A stretch of DNA of 64,000 nt from Cloacibacterium caeni (lineage in GTDB: Bacteria > Bacteroidota > Bacteroidia > Flavobacteriales > Weeksellaceae), in NCBI RefSeq assembly GCF_907163105.1, contig NZ_OU015321.1, positions 1,875,001 through 1,939,000 on the forward strand. Reading direction: 5' to 3'. Shown piece by piece: positions 27,633 through 36,885 of the stretch; position 1 is the first letter of the stretch; every line of letters begins with the position of its first letter. The notes beneath the pieces were generated by a model. It saw nothing but the letters and a program-made list of their open reading frames with translations, ran no database searches and was not told where the DNA came from. Position numbers and translations under genes: made by a program.

Positions 27633-28085
27633 ATGAAACCAAGCCTTTTAAAAATAATTATCCCAATTTTACTGGCTTTCAGCGCATTAAAAACGCTCAA
27701 CTCTTGTTCTAACAGAGAAGAAACTACCAGTTGTTTTCCCAATCAATTTATTTCTGTTCAACTCAATTTAAGCCTACCTTCTTATTATCCTCTTAACAAT
27801 ATTGGAGGCTGGATTTACGTCTCAGAACAACAATCTGGAACTAGAGGCTTAATCGTTTATAGAACCAATGATGGTTTCAAAATTTATGATAGAAACGCTC
27901 CACATATTTGTCCTTCCACAGACACTACATTAGAAGTAGAAAATGGAAGCTTGGTCTTTTGCAAAAAAGACAATGCGAAATGGTTTCTCAATTCTGGAGC
28001 ACCAGCTTCCGTAAGTCCTTATCCTCTGAAACAATATTTTTATAATTATAATTCTTCTACCAACATTTTAAATATTTATAATTAA
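27633..28085 (+). CDS. Lipoprotein with a degenerate Rieske-like domain
   Basis: A 150-residue exported lipoprotein: signal MKPSLLKIIIPILLAFSALKTLNSC with the lipobox cysteine at residue 25. The mature part has a Rieske-like arrangement: NGGWIYVS-type strand, a region around HICPSTDT, then KDNAKWFLNSGAP and PLKQYFYNYN. The Cys-x-His and Cys-x2-His ligands of a 2Fe-2S cluster are not complete, so it probably does not bind a cluster. I chose ATG 27633; an ATG 15 nt upstream is possible. dtd follows after 9 nt. Confidence 0.65.
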   Translation: MKPSLLKIIIPILLAFSALKTLNSCSNREETTSCFPNQFISVQLNLSLPSYYPLNNIGGWIYVSEQQSGTRGLIVYRTNDGFKIYDRNAPHICPSTDTTLEVENGSLVFCKKDNAKWFLNSGAPASVSPYPLKQYFYNYNSSTNILNIYN

Positions 28086-28094
28086 TTTAGAGGC

Positions 28095-28544
28095 ATGAAA
28101 ATAGTAATTCAACGTGTAAAAGAAGCATCTGTAGCAGTAGAAGGAAAAATTGTAGGAGAAATTTCTCAAGGCTTACTCCTTCTCATCGGTGTAGATGAAA
28201 ACGATACTCAAGAAGATGCCAATTGGTTAATAAAAAAAGTGGTAGACTTAAGAATTTTTTCAGATACCGAAGGAAAAATGAATCTTTCTGTAAAGGATGT
28301 AGCGGGAGAAATTTTATGCATCAGCCAGTTTACTTTAATCTCCGATTACAAAAAGGGCAACAGACCATCTTATATAAAAGCAGCTAAACCAGAAAAAGCC
28401 ATTCCTTTATTTGAATATTTTAAATCTGAAATTGCTAAATCTGGATTAAAAATAGAAAGTGGAATTTTCGGGGCAGATATGAAGGTATCTTTACTGAATG
28501 ACGGTCCTGTAACTCTGGTTCTGGACAGCATCACCAAAGCGTAG
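28095..28544 (+). CDS. dtd: D-aminoacyl-tRNA deacylase
   Basis: Hydrolyses D-amino acids (and Gly from tRNA-Ala) mischarged on tRNA, as a quality-control enzyme. The 149 residues are full length. Signature SQFTLISDYKKGNRPSY (near 79-95) and the C-terminal GPVTLVLDS match Dtd, including the cross-subunit Gly-cisPro region NDGPVT. The start MKIVIQRVKEASV is typical. It is probably co-transcribed with the lipoprotein gene and ended by the hairpin at 28570-28596. Confidence 0.96.
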   Translation: MKIVIQRVKEASVAVEGKIVGEISQGLLLLIGVDENDTQEDANWLIKKVVDLRIFSDTEGKMNLSVKDVAGEILCISQFTLISDYKKGNRPSYIKAAKPEKAIPLFEYFKSEIAKSGLKIESGIFGADMKVSLLNDGPVTLVLDSITKA

Positions 28545-28569
28545 AATTTCTAAGACATCCATAAAATAA

Positions 28570-28599
28570 AAAAGCATCCAAAATTTGGATGCTTTTTTT
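28570..28599 (+). terminator. Rho-independent terminator after dtd
   Basis: AAAAGCATCCAAA pairs with TTTGGATGCTTTT, then a T-run to 28599. The long stem has an A/T closing end. It also lies directly behind tRNA-His on the minus strand. Confidence 0.85.
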
Positions 28600-28600
28600 G

Positions 28601-28675
<75 letters not shown>

Positions 28676-28687
28676 GTTTTTGCGTGT

Positions 28688-28721
28688 GCAAATATATAAA
28701 ATTTTTAAAACAATTAACAAA
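28688..28721 (-). promoter_or_regulatory. Promoter of tRNA-His
   Basis: Minus strand TTTG (28718-28721), 21-nt spacer, TATATTTGC (28688-28696). The -33 element lies inside the last codons of bshB1. Its -7 box is identical to that of the tRNA-Met promoter. Confidence 0.7.
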
Positions 28722-29433
28722 TAATTCCTTCAAAATTTTTAAATGCTAATAACTTTTCAGTTGTGAAACCTTCTGCATATTCTACTCCACTCAATCTTCC
28801 TAAATCTTGCGCTCTATAAGTTAAACTTTCTAAGAAATCTTTTGTCGCGATGGGAGTCATTGGTTCTGTGGAAGTTGGGTCATAAAACTGAGTTTTATAT
28901 GCTAAACAAGCTTCTATTTTTTTGTCTAAAAATCCAGAAATATCCATTACAAAATCCGGTTCAATATTTTTCCACTGAATGTAATGAAAAACTTGTTTTG
29001 GCCTCCAAAATTTTTGAGATTCACCTTCATAATCGGTTTTTATCTTAACCAATCCAGATAAAAAACACGCATCCGAAACTAATTTTGCGGCTTTCGCATG
29101 ATCAGGATGTCTATCATCTATCGCATTACAAAGCACGATTTCTGGTTGGTATTTCCTAATCATTTCAATAATTCTAAACTGATATTCTTGAGAATTGATG
29201 ATAAAACCATCTTTCATTTTAAGATTTTCTCTAGCAGAAATTCCTAAAATTTCAGATGCAGTTGCTGCTTCTTGCGCTCTGGTTTCATTAGTTCCTCTGG
29301 TTCCTAACTCGCCTTCGGTAAGGTCTATGATGGCTACTTTTTTTCCTTCGGAAATTAATTTTGCTATAGTCCCGCCGCAACCTAACTCTACGTCATCTGG
29401 ATGTGCTCCTATTGCTAAAACATCTACTTTCAT
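28714..29433 (-). CDS. bshB1: Bacillithiol biosynthesis deacetylase BshB1
   Basis: Removes the acetyl group from GlcNAc-malate, the second step in bacillithiol synthesis, in the cytoplasm. The 239-residue protein has the zinc-site motif AIGAHPDDVELGCGG at residues 7-21 and the distal His-rich motif DDRHPDHAKAAKL, both typical of the PIG-L/LmbE superfamily. Length and the N-terminal MKVDVLAIGAHPDD match BshB1. bshA and bshC are not in the window. The tRNA-His promoter overlaps the gene's 3' end. Confidence 0.94.
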   Translation of the reverse strand: MKVDVLAIGAHPDDVELGCGGTIAKLISEGKKVAIIDLTEGELGTRGTNETRAQEAATASEILGISARENLKMKDGFIINSQEYQFRIIEMIRKYQPEIVLCNAIDDRHPDHAKAAKLVSDACFLSGLVKIKTDYEGESQKFWRPKQVFHYIQWKNIEPDFVMDISGFLDKKIEACLAYKTQFYDPTSTEPMTPIATKDFLESLTYRAQDLGRLSGVEYAEGFTTEKLLAFKNFEGIIC

Positions 29434-29479
29434 GGGCCAAAAATACAGAAATTAAAATTAATTTATCAAATTTAGAATT

Positions 29480-29510
29480 AAAAAAAGCTTCTCAATAGAG
29501 AAGCTCATTT
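29480..29510 (-). terminator. Hairpin terminator after the TPR gene
   Basis: AGCTTCTC-AATA-GAGAAGCT (29486-29505) with a T-run (29480-29485 in minus direction), immediately after the TPR gene stop at 29512. Confidence 0.8.
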
Positions 29511-29511
29511 T

Positions 29512-31173
29512 TTATTTCATTAATTCTTTTTGTAAAAGAAGTGAGTTTTTATCGTCTGGTTTCATCGCCAGTGCTTTTTGTAAAGCTTCATTTGCTTTTA
29601 CTTTATCAGTAGTGTGTAACAAGTAAGCTACAGAATAGTAAGCACCAAACATTGTCTCATGTAAAGCCTGTTGTTCTGCAGGAGTTTTAGTTAATGCTAC
29701 ATCTATATATTTCTGGAAAGCTACAGCAGCCAATTCTTTATAACCAGCTTGTTGTAATGCATAACCTTTGCTATAATAAGCAGGTTCCCAAGTTGGAAGA
29801 AGATCATTCATCTTTTGCCAAGCTAGAGCAGCACCATCCCAGTTACTTACTTCTTGATAAGCCATTGCTAAATTGAACAACGCAGTAGTATCTTCTTTGT
29901 TTGCAGCTACTTGTTTTTTAAGAGCCACGATGTTGTCATTAGAAGGACCTGCGTCTGCTTTTGCTTGAAGTTCTGCAGCACCACTTGATGCTTTTGCGAA
30001 TTCTGAATCCCAATCAAGAGTGTCATCTTTAGCAGCTTTCACAACCGCTAATTTTTCATTAGCTTTTTGCATTAAAGCAGCTTTTGTAGCAGCGTTTGCT
30101 TCTTTAGATGCTAATCCTGCATAAATCACAGCTTCTAAACCTGCATCACTCGGGATGATTCTAGATTGCTCTACTTTTGCATAATAAGTTTCTAGATTAG
30201 TTTTAGCATTTGTAAAATCATTTTCATTATATTGTAAATAAGCTCTTAACTTGAACTTAATTGGATCATTTACTTTGTCAAAAACCTTATCTAAAGTCGC
30301 TTTAGATTCAGCAAAGTCACTATTAATAAAATATAACTTAGCGATTTCTAATGCTGTACTTGGATCTTCGTCTGCATACTTTGTATAATTTATCAAACTC
30401 TGAGTAGTTTCCTCGTGTCTTTGGAAGATTTTGTTATACTGAGCCTGAGCTTTATAAGCAGGTGCATAAGTTGCATCTGTATTGATAGCTTTAGCAATGT
30501 TTTCTTCTGCTTTTTTGTATTGTTTAGCTGCCATCCACAATGTTGCCATTCTGTAGAAAACAGAAGCTTTATTTTTAGCAACTTCAGAAGCTCTGTCATA
30601 AGCAGTCATTGCATTTCCTGGATCTCTAGTTAGTCTATATGCATCTCCTAAAGTATAATAATAATAAGCAGGAACACCATATTTCTGAGCTTTTTCAATT
30701 GCTTTATTAATATATGAAATAGCTAAAGCTGGATCATTATAATTTTCGAACATGGTTAATGCTTCTCCAATTCTATAAAGAACTTCTGCATCTTTTTCTT
30801 TAGAGTCTTTTGCAACCTGAGTAAGTTCTGTGATTGCTGAAGCTTTTTGACCTTTCCCTAATTTAATAGTAGCAAGACCAATTTTATTAAGATAGCTTTT
30901 AGAATCAATTGCTAAACCTTTATCGAAATTTTCTTTAGCTAGTTCAAAATTTGGTTCAAACTGACTTAAATATGAGTATCCTAAATAATAATAGTTTTCT
31001 GCAGTAGGTGATTTAGCAATCATCTGATTAAAAATTTCCTTAGCCTTTGCATATTTGTGGCTATCTAAATTAACAATCCCTTCTGACACTGTTTGTGCGT
31101 TTGCAAAACTTAATAGAAAAGTTGCCGCTGCACCAAAAACTATTTTTTTAGGAAGTCCGAATCTATATTTCAT
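29512..31173 (-). CDS. Exported tetratricopeptide-repeat protein
   Basis: A 553-residue protein with a signal peptide (residues 1-26, ending SFANAQ) and about ten TPR-like helical pairs, for example ENYYYLGYSYLSQFEPNFELAKENF and VPAYYYYTLGDAYRLTRDPGNAMTAYDRA. No catalytic domain is evident. Proteins of this kind in flavobacteria act as periplasmic scaffolds. It lies 95 bp downstream of the PstS-like gene and after the exbB-tonB group, which suggests an envelope role linked to that operon, but this is inference. Confidence 0.85.
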   Translation of the reverse strand: MKYRFGLPKKIVFGAAATFLLSFANAQTVSEGIVNLDSHKYAKAKEIFNQMIAKSPTAENYYYLGYSYLSQFEPNFELAKENFDKGLAIDSKSYLNKIGLATIKLGKGQKASAITELTQVAKDSKEKDAEVLYRIGEALTMFENYNDPALAISYINKAIEKAQKYGVPAYYYYTLGDAYRLTRDPGNAMTAYDRASEVAKNKASVFYRMATLWMAAKQYKKAEENIAKAINTDATYAPAYKAQAQYNKIFQRHEETTQSLINYTKYADEDPSTALEIAKLYFINSDFAESKATLDKVFDKVNDPIKFKLRAYLQYNENDFTNAKTNLETYYAKVEQSRIIPSDAGLEAVIYAGLASKEANAATKAALMQKANEKLAVVKAAKDDTLDWDSEFAKASSGAAELQAKADAGPSNDNIVALKKQVAANKEDTTALFNLAMAYQEVSNWDGAALAWQKMNDLLPTWEPAYYSKGYALQQAGYKELAAVAFQKYIDVALTKTPAEQQALHETMFGAYYSVAYLLHTTDKVKANEALQKALAMKPDDKNSLLLQKELMK

Positions 31174-31267
31174 TTTTCTATTTTTTTATTGTTAATGTAT
31201 TATGTTAAATACTAATACACAATTTCTGTTCCAAAATTAAATTAAATCTCTTAAAATTAAAAATTTT

Positions 31268-32137
31268 TTATCTCATCATTACTTCTCTCTTAAAAATATT
31301 ATAAGGTTGAAGTCCTTCTTTGCTTACCACTATTTGACCTTTTTGAGTGCAAGAGAATCTGATAAAACCATTTCCTAACCCAAAATGTCCTTCATTAGTT
31401 AAGAAATAAAGAATCCTGGTGAATGGATATTTCATATTTCTTATATTTTCTCTGTTTGGCTCATAAGCTATATTATTTTCTGTAACAGAGAGAATTTTTA
31501 TTTGTTTCCTTAAATTTTCAGCTTCGCGAGAGTAAGGATTCGAGATGGTATTAAGACTAATAACCCCTATACTATTAGGGAATTTACTAATTTGCTCTAC
31601 AATTCCTTTATTACCTTTAATTAGTGAATATTTTATTTTTTGAGGGGCTAAATTTAATTTCTGAGCTACAAAGTTAAAATTACTAGCATTTACTCCATCA
31701 AAAATTATATTTTTTTCGTCAGATTGTAGTTCTTTTTTTATTTCTTGAACACTAATTGAGTTTTTAGGAGAATCTTTAGCAACTACAAATACTACTGCAT
31801 CTCCAGCGAATTTTGCTGGCTCTAAAGGAAGATCTACCATTTCTTCATAGAGTTTTTTTTCTTTTGCTGTAAGTTCTCTAGACATCACGATAACTCTTAC
31901 GTTTCGCTTCAATAAATCCATTAAGGCATAGTCTTCTTTCTGAAATTTAAGATGAAGTTTAGTTTCAGGATAATGCGCAACATACCTTTCTGCCAAAGCT
32001 TCTGTTACGTTTCTAAAAGATTCATCTGCAGCAATGACTATTTCACCTTTGTTTGGTCTGCTTGATTCATTTTGAGAACAAGAAATGACTGAAAAAACTG
32101 AAATAAAAAAAATAAAAATCTTAAACGTCTTCTTCAT
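31268..32137 (-). CDS. PstS-like phosphate-binding lipoprotein
   Basis: A 289-residue periplasmic solute-binding protein. The lipobox is FSVISC (Cys20). The fold is PBP-like: an N-terminal GEIVIAADESFRNV strand, a central region with VVFVVAKDSPKNSI and a C-terminal NEGHFGLGNGFIRF, as in the PstS family. No pst transporter genes lie nearby, so it may serve another role in these bacteria; this copy follows the TonB operon, as in other Flavobacteriia. The ligand is unproven. The ATG overlaps the small membrane protein stop by 17 nt. Confidence 0.82.
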   Translation of the reverse strand: MKKTFKIFIFFISVFSVISCSQNESSRPNKGEIVIAADESFRNVTEALAERYVAHYPETKLHLKFQKEDYALMDLLKRNVRVIVMSRELTAKEKKLYEEMVDLPLEPAKFAGDAVVFVVAKDSPKNSISVQEIKKELQSDEKNIIFDGVNASNFNFVAQKLNLAPQKIKYSLIKGNKGIVEQISKFPNSIGVISLNTISNPYSREAENLRKQIKILSVTENNIAYEPNRENIRNMKYPFTRILYFLTNEGHFGLGNGFIRFSCTQKGQIVVSKEGLQPYNIFKREVMMR

Positions 32138-32318
32138 CCTTTCTTCTTATGTAATAAATTGCTCTTCCTATTCTAAAAATTCCATATAAAATGAGTAATC
32201 CACCTAATAAATAAGATGGTATCTCATCTAATTGTACTAGAAAAAAACGATATACAATTACAAAAACACCTAATGCAATATAAAATAACCCGATTAAAAC
32301 AGATAAGTAATTAAACAT
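32121..32318 (-). CDS. Small two-segment membrane protein
   Basis: A 65-residue protein from ATG 32316-32318 (MFNYLSVLIGLFYIALGV). Two membrane segments (about 5-28 and 34-53) are followed by a charged tail IRRKDEEDV. The start was moved to the second in-frame ATG, because the upstream frame start adds an unlikely N-terminus. It overlaps the PstS-like gene by 17 nt, so the two are translationally linked. Function unknown. Confidence 0.65.
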   Translation of the reverse strand: MFNYLSVLIGLFYIALGVFVIVYRFFLVQLDEIPSYLLGGLLILYGIFRIGRAIYYIRRKDEEDV

Positions 32319-32351
32319 ATAAAAGCAATTAAGTTTATTAATAAATGACAT

Positions 32352-32380
32352 AAAAAAGAGAAGCTTACGCTTCTCTTTTT
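32352..32380 (-). terminator. Terminator after tonB
   Basis: AAAAGAGAAGC-TTAC-GCTTCTCTTTT with flanking A/T runs. It separates the exbB-exbD-exbD-tonB genes from the small membrane protein and PstS-like genes downstream. Confidence 0.8.
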
Positions 32381-32398
32381 ATATGAAAATTGGTAAGT

Positions 32399-33229
32399 TT
32401 ATTCAAAATTCATAGTTAATGGTAACCTAAATCTTTGTCTTACTGGTTGACCATTAATTTTTGCAGGAACCCATTTTGTTCTAATACTTTTCACTGTTCT
32501 TACAGCTTCACTATTAAAATCTGAATTAGAACCAGATGCTTTAACATCAGAAATTGAACCATCTCTTTCTACAATAAATGTAACTGTAGCTTTAAGCGTT
32601 CCTTCTCCTCCTTCCATTGCAGAGTTATCAAAGTTTTCAGCAATTTTATTTCTAAAAGAGTTTAAACTTCCAGGGAATTCTGCTTCTTGGTCTACTGATT
32701 CATAAACCTCTGTAGTACTTGGAGCTTTAGACTCTACTGCAGCAGCTTTTGGTGGAGCCTGTACTGGCGGCGGTATGTGTGCCGTCTGTTTAACACCTTC
32801 TTGGTTAATAAGACCTGTAGTAGTTTTTAACTGCTCAGAAATTGGCGGAGGTGGAGTTTCCACTTTAGGTGCCTTTACTGGTTCAGGTACTACGTTTTGT
32901 AAAATTTCAATCTTTTCTTCTACTTTTGGAGGTGGAGGTGGTGGAGTTTCTTCTTTTTCCACAATCTCTTCTTTCACTTGTTCCTCAGGAAGAATTTCGA
33001 TAAGGTTAGCATCTACTTCTGTTTTTTCTTTAGCAGCTAATTGCTTAATTTTCATTACTACAAAAGGAGTAATTGCTGCTATACAGAAAATAAGAGTTCC
33101 AATGATCATCGATCTTGTTAAGATTCTTCTGTAACTTGATCTTAAATCATATGCACCGTATTCTTTATTTCTATTCTCAAATACAATTTCATCTAAAGAC
33201 GGATTGTAATTTAAATTTTCATTTTCCAT
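32399..33229 (-). CDS. tonB: TonB family energy transducer
   Basis: A 276-residue TonB-like protein that carries proton-motive energy from the ExbB/ExbD motor to outer-membrane transporters. It has a short cytoplasmic N-terminus (EIVFENRNKEYGAYDLR, a Bacteroidota feature), one membrane segment (about 38-58), a proline-rich periplasmic spacer (PPPPPPK and PPPPIS) and a C-terminal TonB domain (about 185-276, with VKSIRTKWVPAKINGQPVR). The start is the ATG at 33227-33229; an ATG three codons earlier is possible. It is the last gene of the exb operon. Confidence 0.93.
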   Translation of the reverse strand: MENENLNYNPSLDEIVFENRNKEYGAYDLRSSYRRILTRSMIIGTLIFCIAAITPFVVMKIKQLAAKEKTEVDANLIEILPEEQVKEEIVEKEETPPPPPPKVEEKIEILQNVVPEPVKAPKVETPPPPISEQLKTTTGLINQEGVKQTAHIPPPVQAPPKAAAVESKAPSTTEVYESVDQEAEFPGSLNSFRNKIAENFDNSAMEGGEGTLKATVTFIVERDGSISDVKASGSNSDFNSEAVRTVKSIRTKWVPAKINGQPVRQRFRLPLTMNFE

Positions 33230-33254
33230 AATATTCAAATAAGTTTTGAATTAA

Positions 33255-33818
33255 TTATTGAGCTGGTGCCGGTGTAGAACCTCCAACTTTTTTATCGTAG
33301 ATAGCTTTTTCCCATGGCTTAATGTCTGTAACACCATATTGTTCTGACTTAGTAATCGCCATTTCATCTAAAATATCTACGAAATTTTTATATACTGCAT
33401 CATCTGTAGGCTTGATAATTACTGTAAATTTAGTAACATCTTTAGCCTTACGTTTTGCTTGCTCGATTACTTTTGTAATCCCTTCTCTATCATAGGTAGT
33501 TTCTTGTAAAGTCTGTTCATTAAGACCTGCTTCATCTAACTGGTGATAGAAAATTCTATTATCTTTACCAATAATCAAAGAGATTGAATTAGTTAAATCT
33601 ATCTGAGTATCTTTAGGTTTTGGTTGATCAACTTTTGGTTTAGCTGGTAACCCAAGATCCATTACATTAGGTTTACTAAATGTAGTAGTAAACATAAAAA
33701 ACATTAGCATTAAAAAGTTAAGGTCCACCATTGGTGTCATGTCAACTTTAGTACTCTGCTTTTTGGAGCGGACTTTGCCCCCTTTTTCGCCTTTTTCTTG
33801 TACTTGTACTTCTGCCAT
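33255..33818 (-). CDS. exbD: Biopolymer transport protein ExbD (second copy)
   Basis: A 187-residue ExbD/TolR-type protein: basic N-terminus, one membrane segment (about 33-52, MVDLNFLMLMFFMFTTTF) with the membrane aspartate DLN that carries protons, and a periplasmic domain. Longer than E. coli ExbD (141). It sits between the first exbD and tonB with short gaps (7 and 25 bp). Confidence 0.92.
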   Translation of the reverse strand: MAEVQVQEKGEKGGKVRSKKQSTKVDMTPMVDLNFLMLMFFMFTTTFSKPNVMDLGLPAKPKVDQPKPKDTQIDLTNSISLIIGKDNRIFYHQLDEAGLNEQTLQETTYDREGITKVIEQAKRKAKDVTKFTVIIKPTDDAVYKNFVDILDEMAITKSEQYGVTDIKPWEKAIYDKKVGGSTPAPAQ

Positions 33819-33825
33819 ATCTTTA

Positions 33826-34425
33826 CTATTTATTAGTTTCCTGGCTAGTAATTAACCAAAACTTATAATACTCTATATCTCTAAGCCCTTCAAATAAATT
33901 TTTTACTTTAGGGTAATTAGTGTTTGCATCTCCTTTAATAGCCAATTTATATTGTGGATTAATTTCAAGACTGCTACTAATCCAATCTATTAATTGCTTA
34001 TTTGTACTGTCTAATGGAACTCCCGCAGTTTTTACAAACTTTCTTTGATCTTCAGGCATATTAAGAAAACTCTTTAGCTGATTCATAGGAACTCCAATTG
34101 CAGGAGTTTTGAAAAAAGCTACTTTGTCTGCGTCTGAAAATTTTACACCATATTTAGCTCCCATTTTGTCTAGCAACTCTGATCTTTCATTAAAGTTTTC
34201 AACAGCTGCAAAATAAAACTTACCGTCTGGAGTAACATTAACTGTCATTAAGTTACCATCTGGAAGTAATTTTTCAGAAATAGAAGTTGGCGGTTTAATT
34301 TGCTCTACATCAGGCTTTTTAAACTGAGTAGTCATAATAAAGAATGTAAGAAGCAAGAAAGTAACATCACACATTGCTGTCATGTCTGTTACAACACCGT
34401 GTCTTTTTGGTTTGACTCTCGCCAT
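33826..34425 (-). CDS. exbD: Biopolymer transport protein ExbD (first copy)
   Basis: A 199-residue ExbD/TolR-type protein. The membrane segment (about 12-32) begins TDMTAMCDVTFLLLTFFIMTTQF with the proton-carrying Asp. The periplasmic part is larger than usual and ends in LAIKGDANTNYPKVKNLFEGLRDIEY. Paired exbD genes are typical of Bacteroidota exb operons, where both copies are thought to form the motor with ExbB. Confidence 0.92.
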   Translation of the reverse strand: MARVKPKRHGVVTDMTAMCDVTFLLLTFFIMTTQFKKPDVEQIKPPTSISEKLLPDGNLMTVNVTPDGKFYFAAVENFNERSELLDKMGAKYGVKFSDADKVAFFKTPAIGVPMNQLKSFLNMPEDQRKFVKTAGVPLDSTNKQLIDWISSSLEINPQYKLAIKGDANTNYPKVKNLFEGLRDIEYYKFWLITSQETNK

Positions 34426-34510
34426 TTTATTATTTTTTATTAAATTAAACTTCTAGTAATGCATTCTTTATATATTAAAGAGTGCAATTTTTTTGCCAAA
34501 AATTAACTGA

Positions 34511-35371
34511 TTAGTTAAATTCTGCAAAAGATTGTTGGATAGACATACCAATCTCGTCGATTTTGTATGTAAGTCCGTCAATTTTAGAAGTAAAGAAGTT
34601 ATAAAGAATAATAGCGATAGCTGAAGTACCAATACCTAATGCAGTGTTGATAAGTGCTTCAGAAATACCGATTGATAATGCAGCAGCATCAGGAGTACCT
34701 CCAGCAGCACCTAAAGCTTGGAAAGACTTAATCATACCGATTACCGTTCCTAATAGTGCAACTAACGTAGCTACTGTACCTAGAGTAGAAAGAATCATCA
34801 TATTCTTTTCTAACATTGGCATCTCTAAAGTTGTAGCTTCTTCAATTGATTTAGTAAGCGCTACCATTTTTTGCTCTTTGTTAAGAGTTTTATCATTTGC
34901 TAAAGCTTTATAAGTTGTAAGACCTTCTTTCACTACGTTACCTACAGAACCTTTTTGAGCATCACACTCTTCTACTGCTTCATCAATTTTATTTTTGTCA
35001 AGTAAATTTCTAACTTTAATTACAAAGTTTTCTAAGTTACCTGTACCTGCTGCTTTTCTAAGAACGAAGAAACGCTCAATAGCGAAAACAATAACAGTAA
35101 TCATGAATAAAATCAAGATGTGAACGATTGGTCCCCCCATGTAAATAATTCCCATGAAAGAATCTGGATGTAAGTCCTTATTCTCTACATCAGAAAAAGC
35201 AACTGAAAGACCAGTAACCCCTTCGTTCTTAAAGTTACCAGGATTTCCTAAAATAAAAATATAAATACCTAACGCTATAACATATAGAATAGGTAAAACA
35301 ACTGCAGGATTAAGACCTCCTACTTTTTTAGCAACTACTTGCTCCTCTTGTGTTGAAACATTCATTTCCAT
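34511..35371 (-). CDS. exbB: MotA/TolQ/ExbB proton channel
   Basis: A 286-residue ExbB-like protein with four hydrophobic stretches: an extra N-terminal one (about 20-42), the first conserved one (about 76-98), and the pair at about 190-215 and 228-260 that carries the conserved ion-channel threonines (LSTLGTVATLVALLGTVIGMI). A cytoplasmic helical region of about 100 residues (LLDKNKIDEAVEECDAQKG) lies between. It starts the exb operon. A second in-frame ATG two codons later is also possible. Confidence 0.92.
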   Translation of the reverse strand: MEMNVSTQEEQVVAKKVGGLNPAVVLPILYVIALGIYIFILGNPGNFKNEGVTGLSVAFSDVENKDLHPDSFMGIIYMGGPIVHILILFMITVIVFAIERFFVLRKAAGTGNLENFVIKVRNLLDKNKIDEAVEECDAQKGSVGNVVKEGLTTYKALANDKTLNKEQKMVALTKSIEEATTLEMPMLEKNMMILSTLGTVATLVALLGTVIGMIKSFQALGAAGGTPDAAALSIGISEALINTALGIGTSAIAIILYNFFTSKIDGLTYKIDEIGMSIQQSFAEFN

Positions 35372-35627
35372 ATTAAACTAAATTATAATTGTTAATTTTT
35401 TGAGGCTGTAAAATAAAGCTATTTTATTGGAAAATGCAAGTTAAAAAATCAAACTATGATAAATTTCTTGTTTCTCGAAAACCATTGTAGATTACAGATT
35501 TAACAATATATTTTATATTTTTTGTGAGATATTTTCACATGATGTTAAAATCATAAAAACTACAAAATTTTTAGCCTTATTTTTTTTCAAATATTCAAAG
35601 AAATTTTTATAAATTTTTAAAAAATAT
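35372..35627. other. AT-rich upstream region of exbB
   Basis: About 256 bp of very AT-rich sequence between exbB and the IS4 element. No coding frame and no clear consensus promoter were found. It ends in the target-site copy AAAATAT (35621-35627). Confidence 0.4.
35621..35627. repeat. Target-site duplication, left copy of IS4 element
   Basis: AAAATAT, matching 36965-36971 on the other side. Its low complexity keeps the confidence moderate. Confidence 0.55.
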
Positions 35628-35670
35628 TCAATAGCGTCCTAAATAAAAAAATAAGAAGGAATTAAAGTAA

Positions 35671-35687
35671 CTCAAAGTATCTTTGAG
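35671..35687 (+). repeat. Hairpin in IS4 leader
   Basis: CTCAAAG-TAT-CTTTGAG lies 25 bp before the transposase start. It may be a stem in the mRNA leader limiting expression; this is inference. Confidence 0.4.
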
Positions 35688-35711
35688 GTTGCACAACAAA
35701 AAAACCTTCTT

Positions 35712-36885
35712 ATGGATTCAAAATTAACATTATTTTCCCAAATCATTTCAAAAATAGACCGAGGGATTTTCAAAAAAATAGTAATTGAGAAGAAAACCGA
35801 TTACCGAAATAAAGGATTTGATAGTTGGAACCACTTAGTTTCTATGCTTTTCTGTCATTTTGCCAAAAGCACTTCGGTTCGGGACATTTCCAACGGACTT
35901 CGCAGTGCCACAGGAAACCTGAATCATTTAGGGATAAAAACAGCACCTTCCAAATCTTCTATTAGCTACCAGAATGGAAAACGAGATGCAGATTTTGTTT
36001 AAAGACTTGTATTTCAAACTATTAGAACAATTAGGACAGCACACGAAAGAAAGACGGATAAAACTCAAAATAAAAGTTCCTGTCTATTTATTAGATTCTA
36101 CCCTTATTTCTCTATGCCTGTCTTTGTTCGATTGGGCAACATATCGAACTAAAAAAGGAGCCGTGAAAATGCATACCTTACTTGAATATGACGGGAAACT
36201 TCCTGTTTATGTGAATATTACCAAAGGAAGTGTTGCTGATAACAAGGGAGCGGAAAACATTCCTTTGGAAAAGGGAGCAGTCATTGTTGCAGACCGATTC
36301 TATAACGATTTTCCAATGCTCTCTATTTGGGACAGCAAAGGTGTTTTCTTCGTAATAAGACATAAAGAAAATCTGAAATTTGAAACTTTACAGGAACGAG
36401 AACTTCCACCAAAAGGAGCTCAAAGCATCCTAAAAGACGAAGAAATAGTACTCTCAAATCCTTTATCCAAAGAAAAATATCAAAAAAAATTAAGAAGAGT
36501 GGCTATTTGGGATAATGAAAACAAGCAAACCATTGAAATGATTTCCAATAATTTCTCTTGGGCTGCTTCTACCATAGCAGAATTATACAAGCAAAGATGG
36601 CAAATTGAGATCTTTTTTAGAGATATCAAGCAGTTGCTTCACCTCAAAACCTTCATTGGAACTTCTGAAAATGCAGTGAAAATCCAAATCTGGACGGCAC
36701 TTATCACTATTCTCATTCTGAAATACCTGAAATCCATCGCTAAATATAATTGGCAATTATCAAATCTGGTAGCTTTTATCCGATTGAATATTTTTGTTAA
36801 AATTAATCTTCAATTTTGGCTCGACAAACCATTTGAGCAACCGCCTGAAACCCCCAAAAACTATTATCAAGGGGTTCTTTTTTGA
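35712..36885 (+). pseudogene. IS4-family DDE transposase, frameshifted
   Basis: The N-terminal part (35712-36002, 96 residues) carries the DUF4372-like start SQIISKIDRGIFKKI and ends shortly after SSISYQNGKRDAD. The rest continues in the next frame from about 35974 to 36885 (303 residues). Removing one T from the TTTT run at 35993-35996 fuses the frames to GATTTGTTTAAAGAC (D-L-F-K-D). The DDE triad is visible: D in LLDSTLISL, D in VADRFYNDF, and the Y-x2-R-x3-E-x6-K signature YKQRWQIEIFFRDIK. The element is therefore probably inactive unless frameshifting is used; a sequencing error is possible. Confidence 0.8.

Noticed and set aside
28570-28599. Hairpin as an attenuator for tRNA-His
   Set aside because: The tRNA is on the minus strand and ends before the hairpin. 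The T-run in the plus direction fits dtd termination better.
35974-36002. Programmed frameshift site in the IS4 transposase
   Set aside because: IS4 elements are not known for programmed frameshifting, and the site has no typical slippery heptamer. An extra T in TTTT explains it better.
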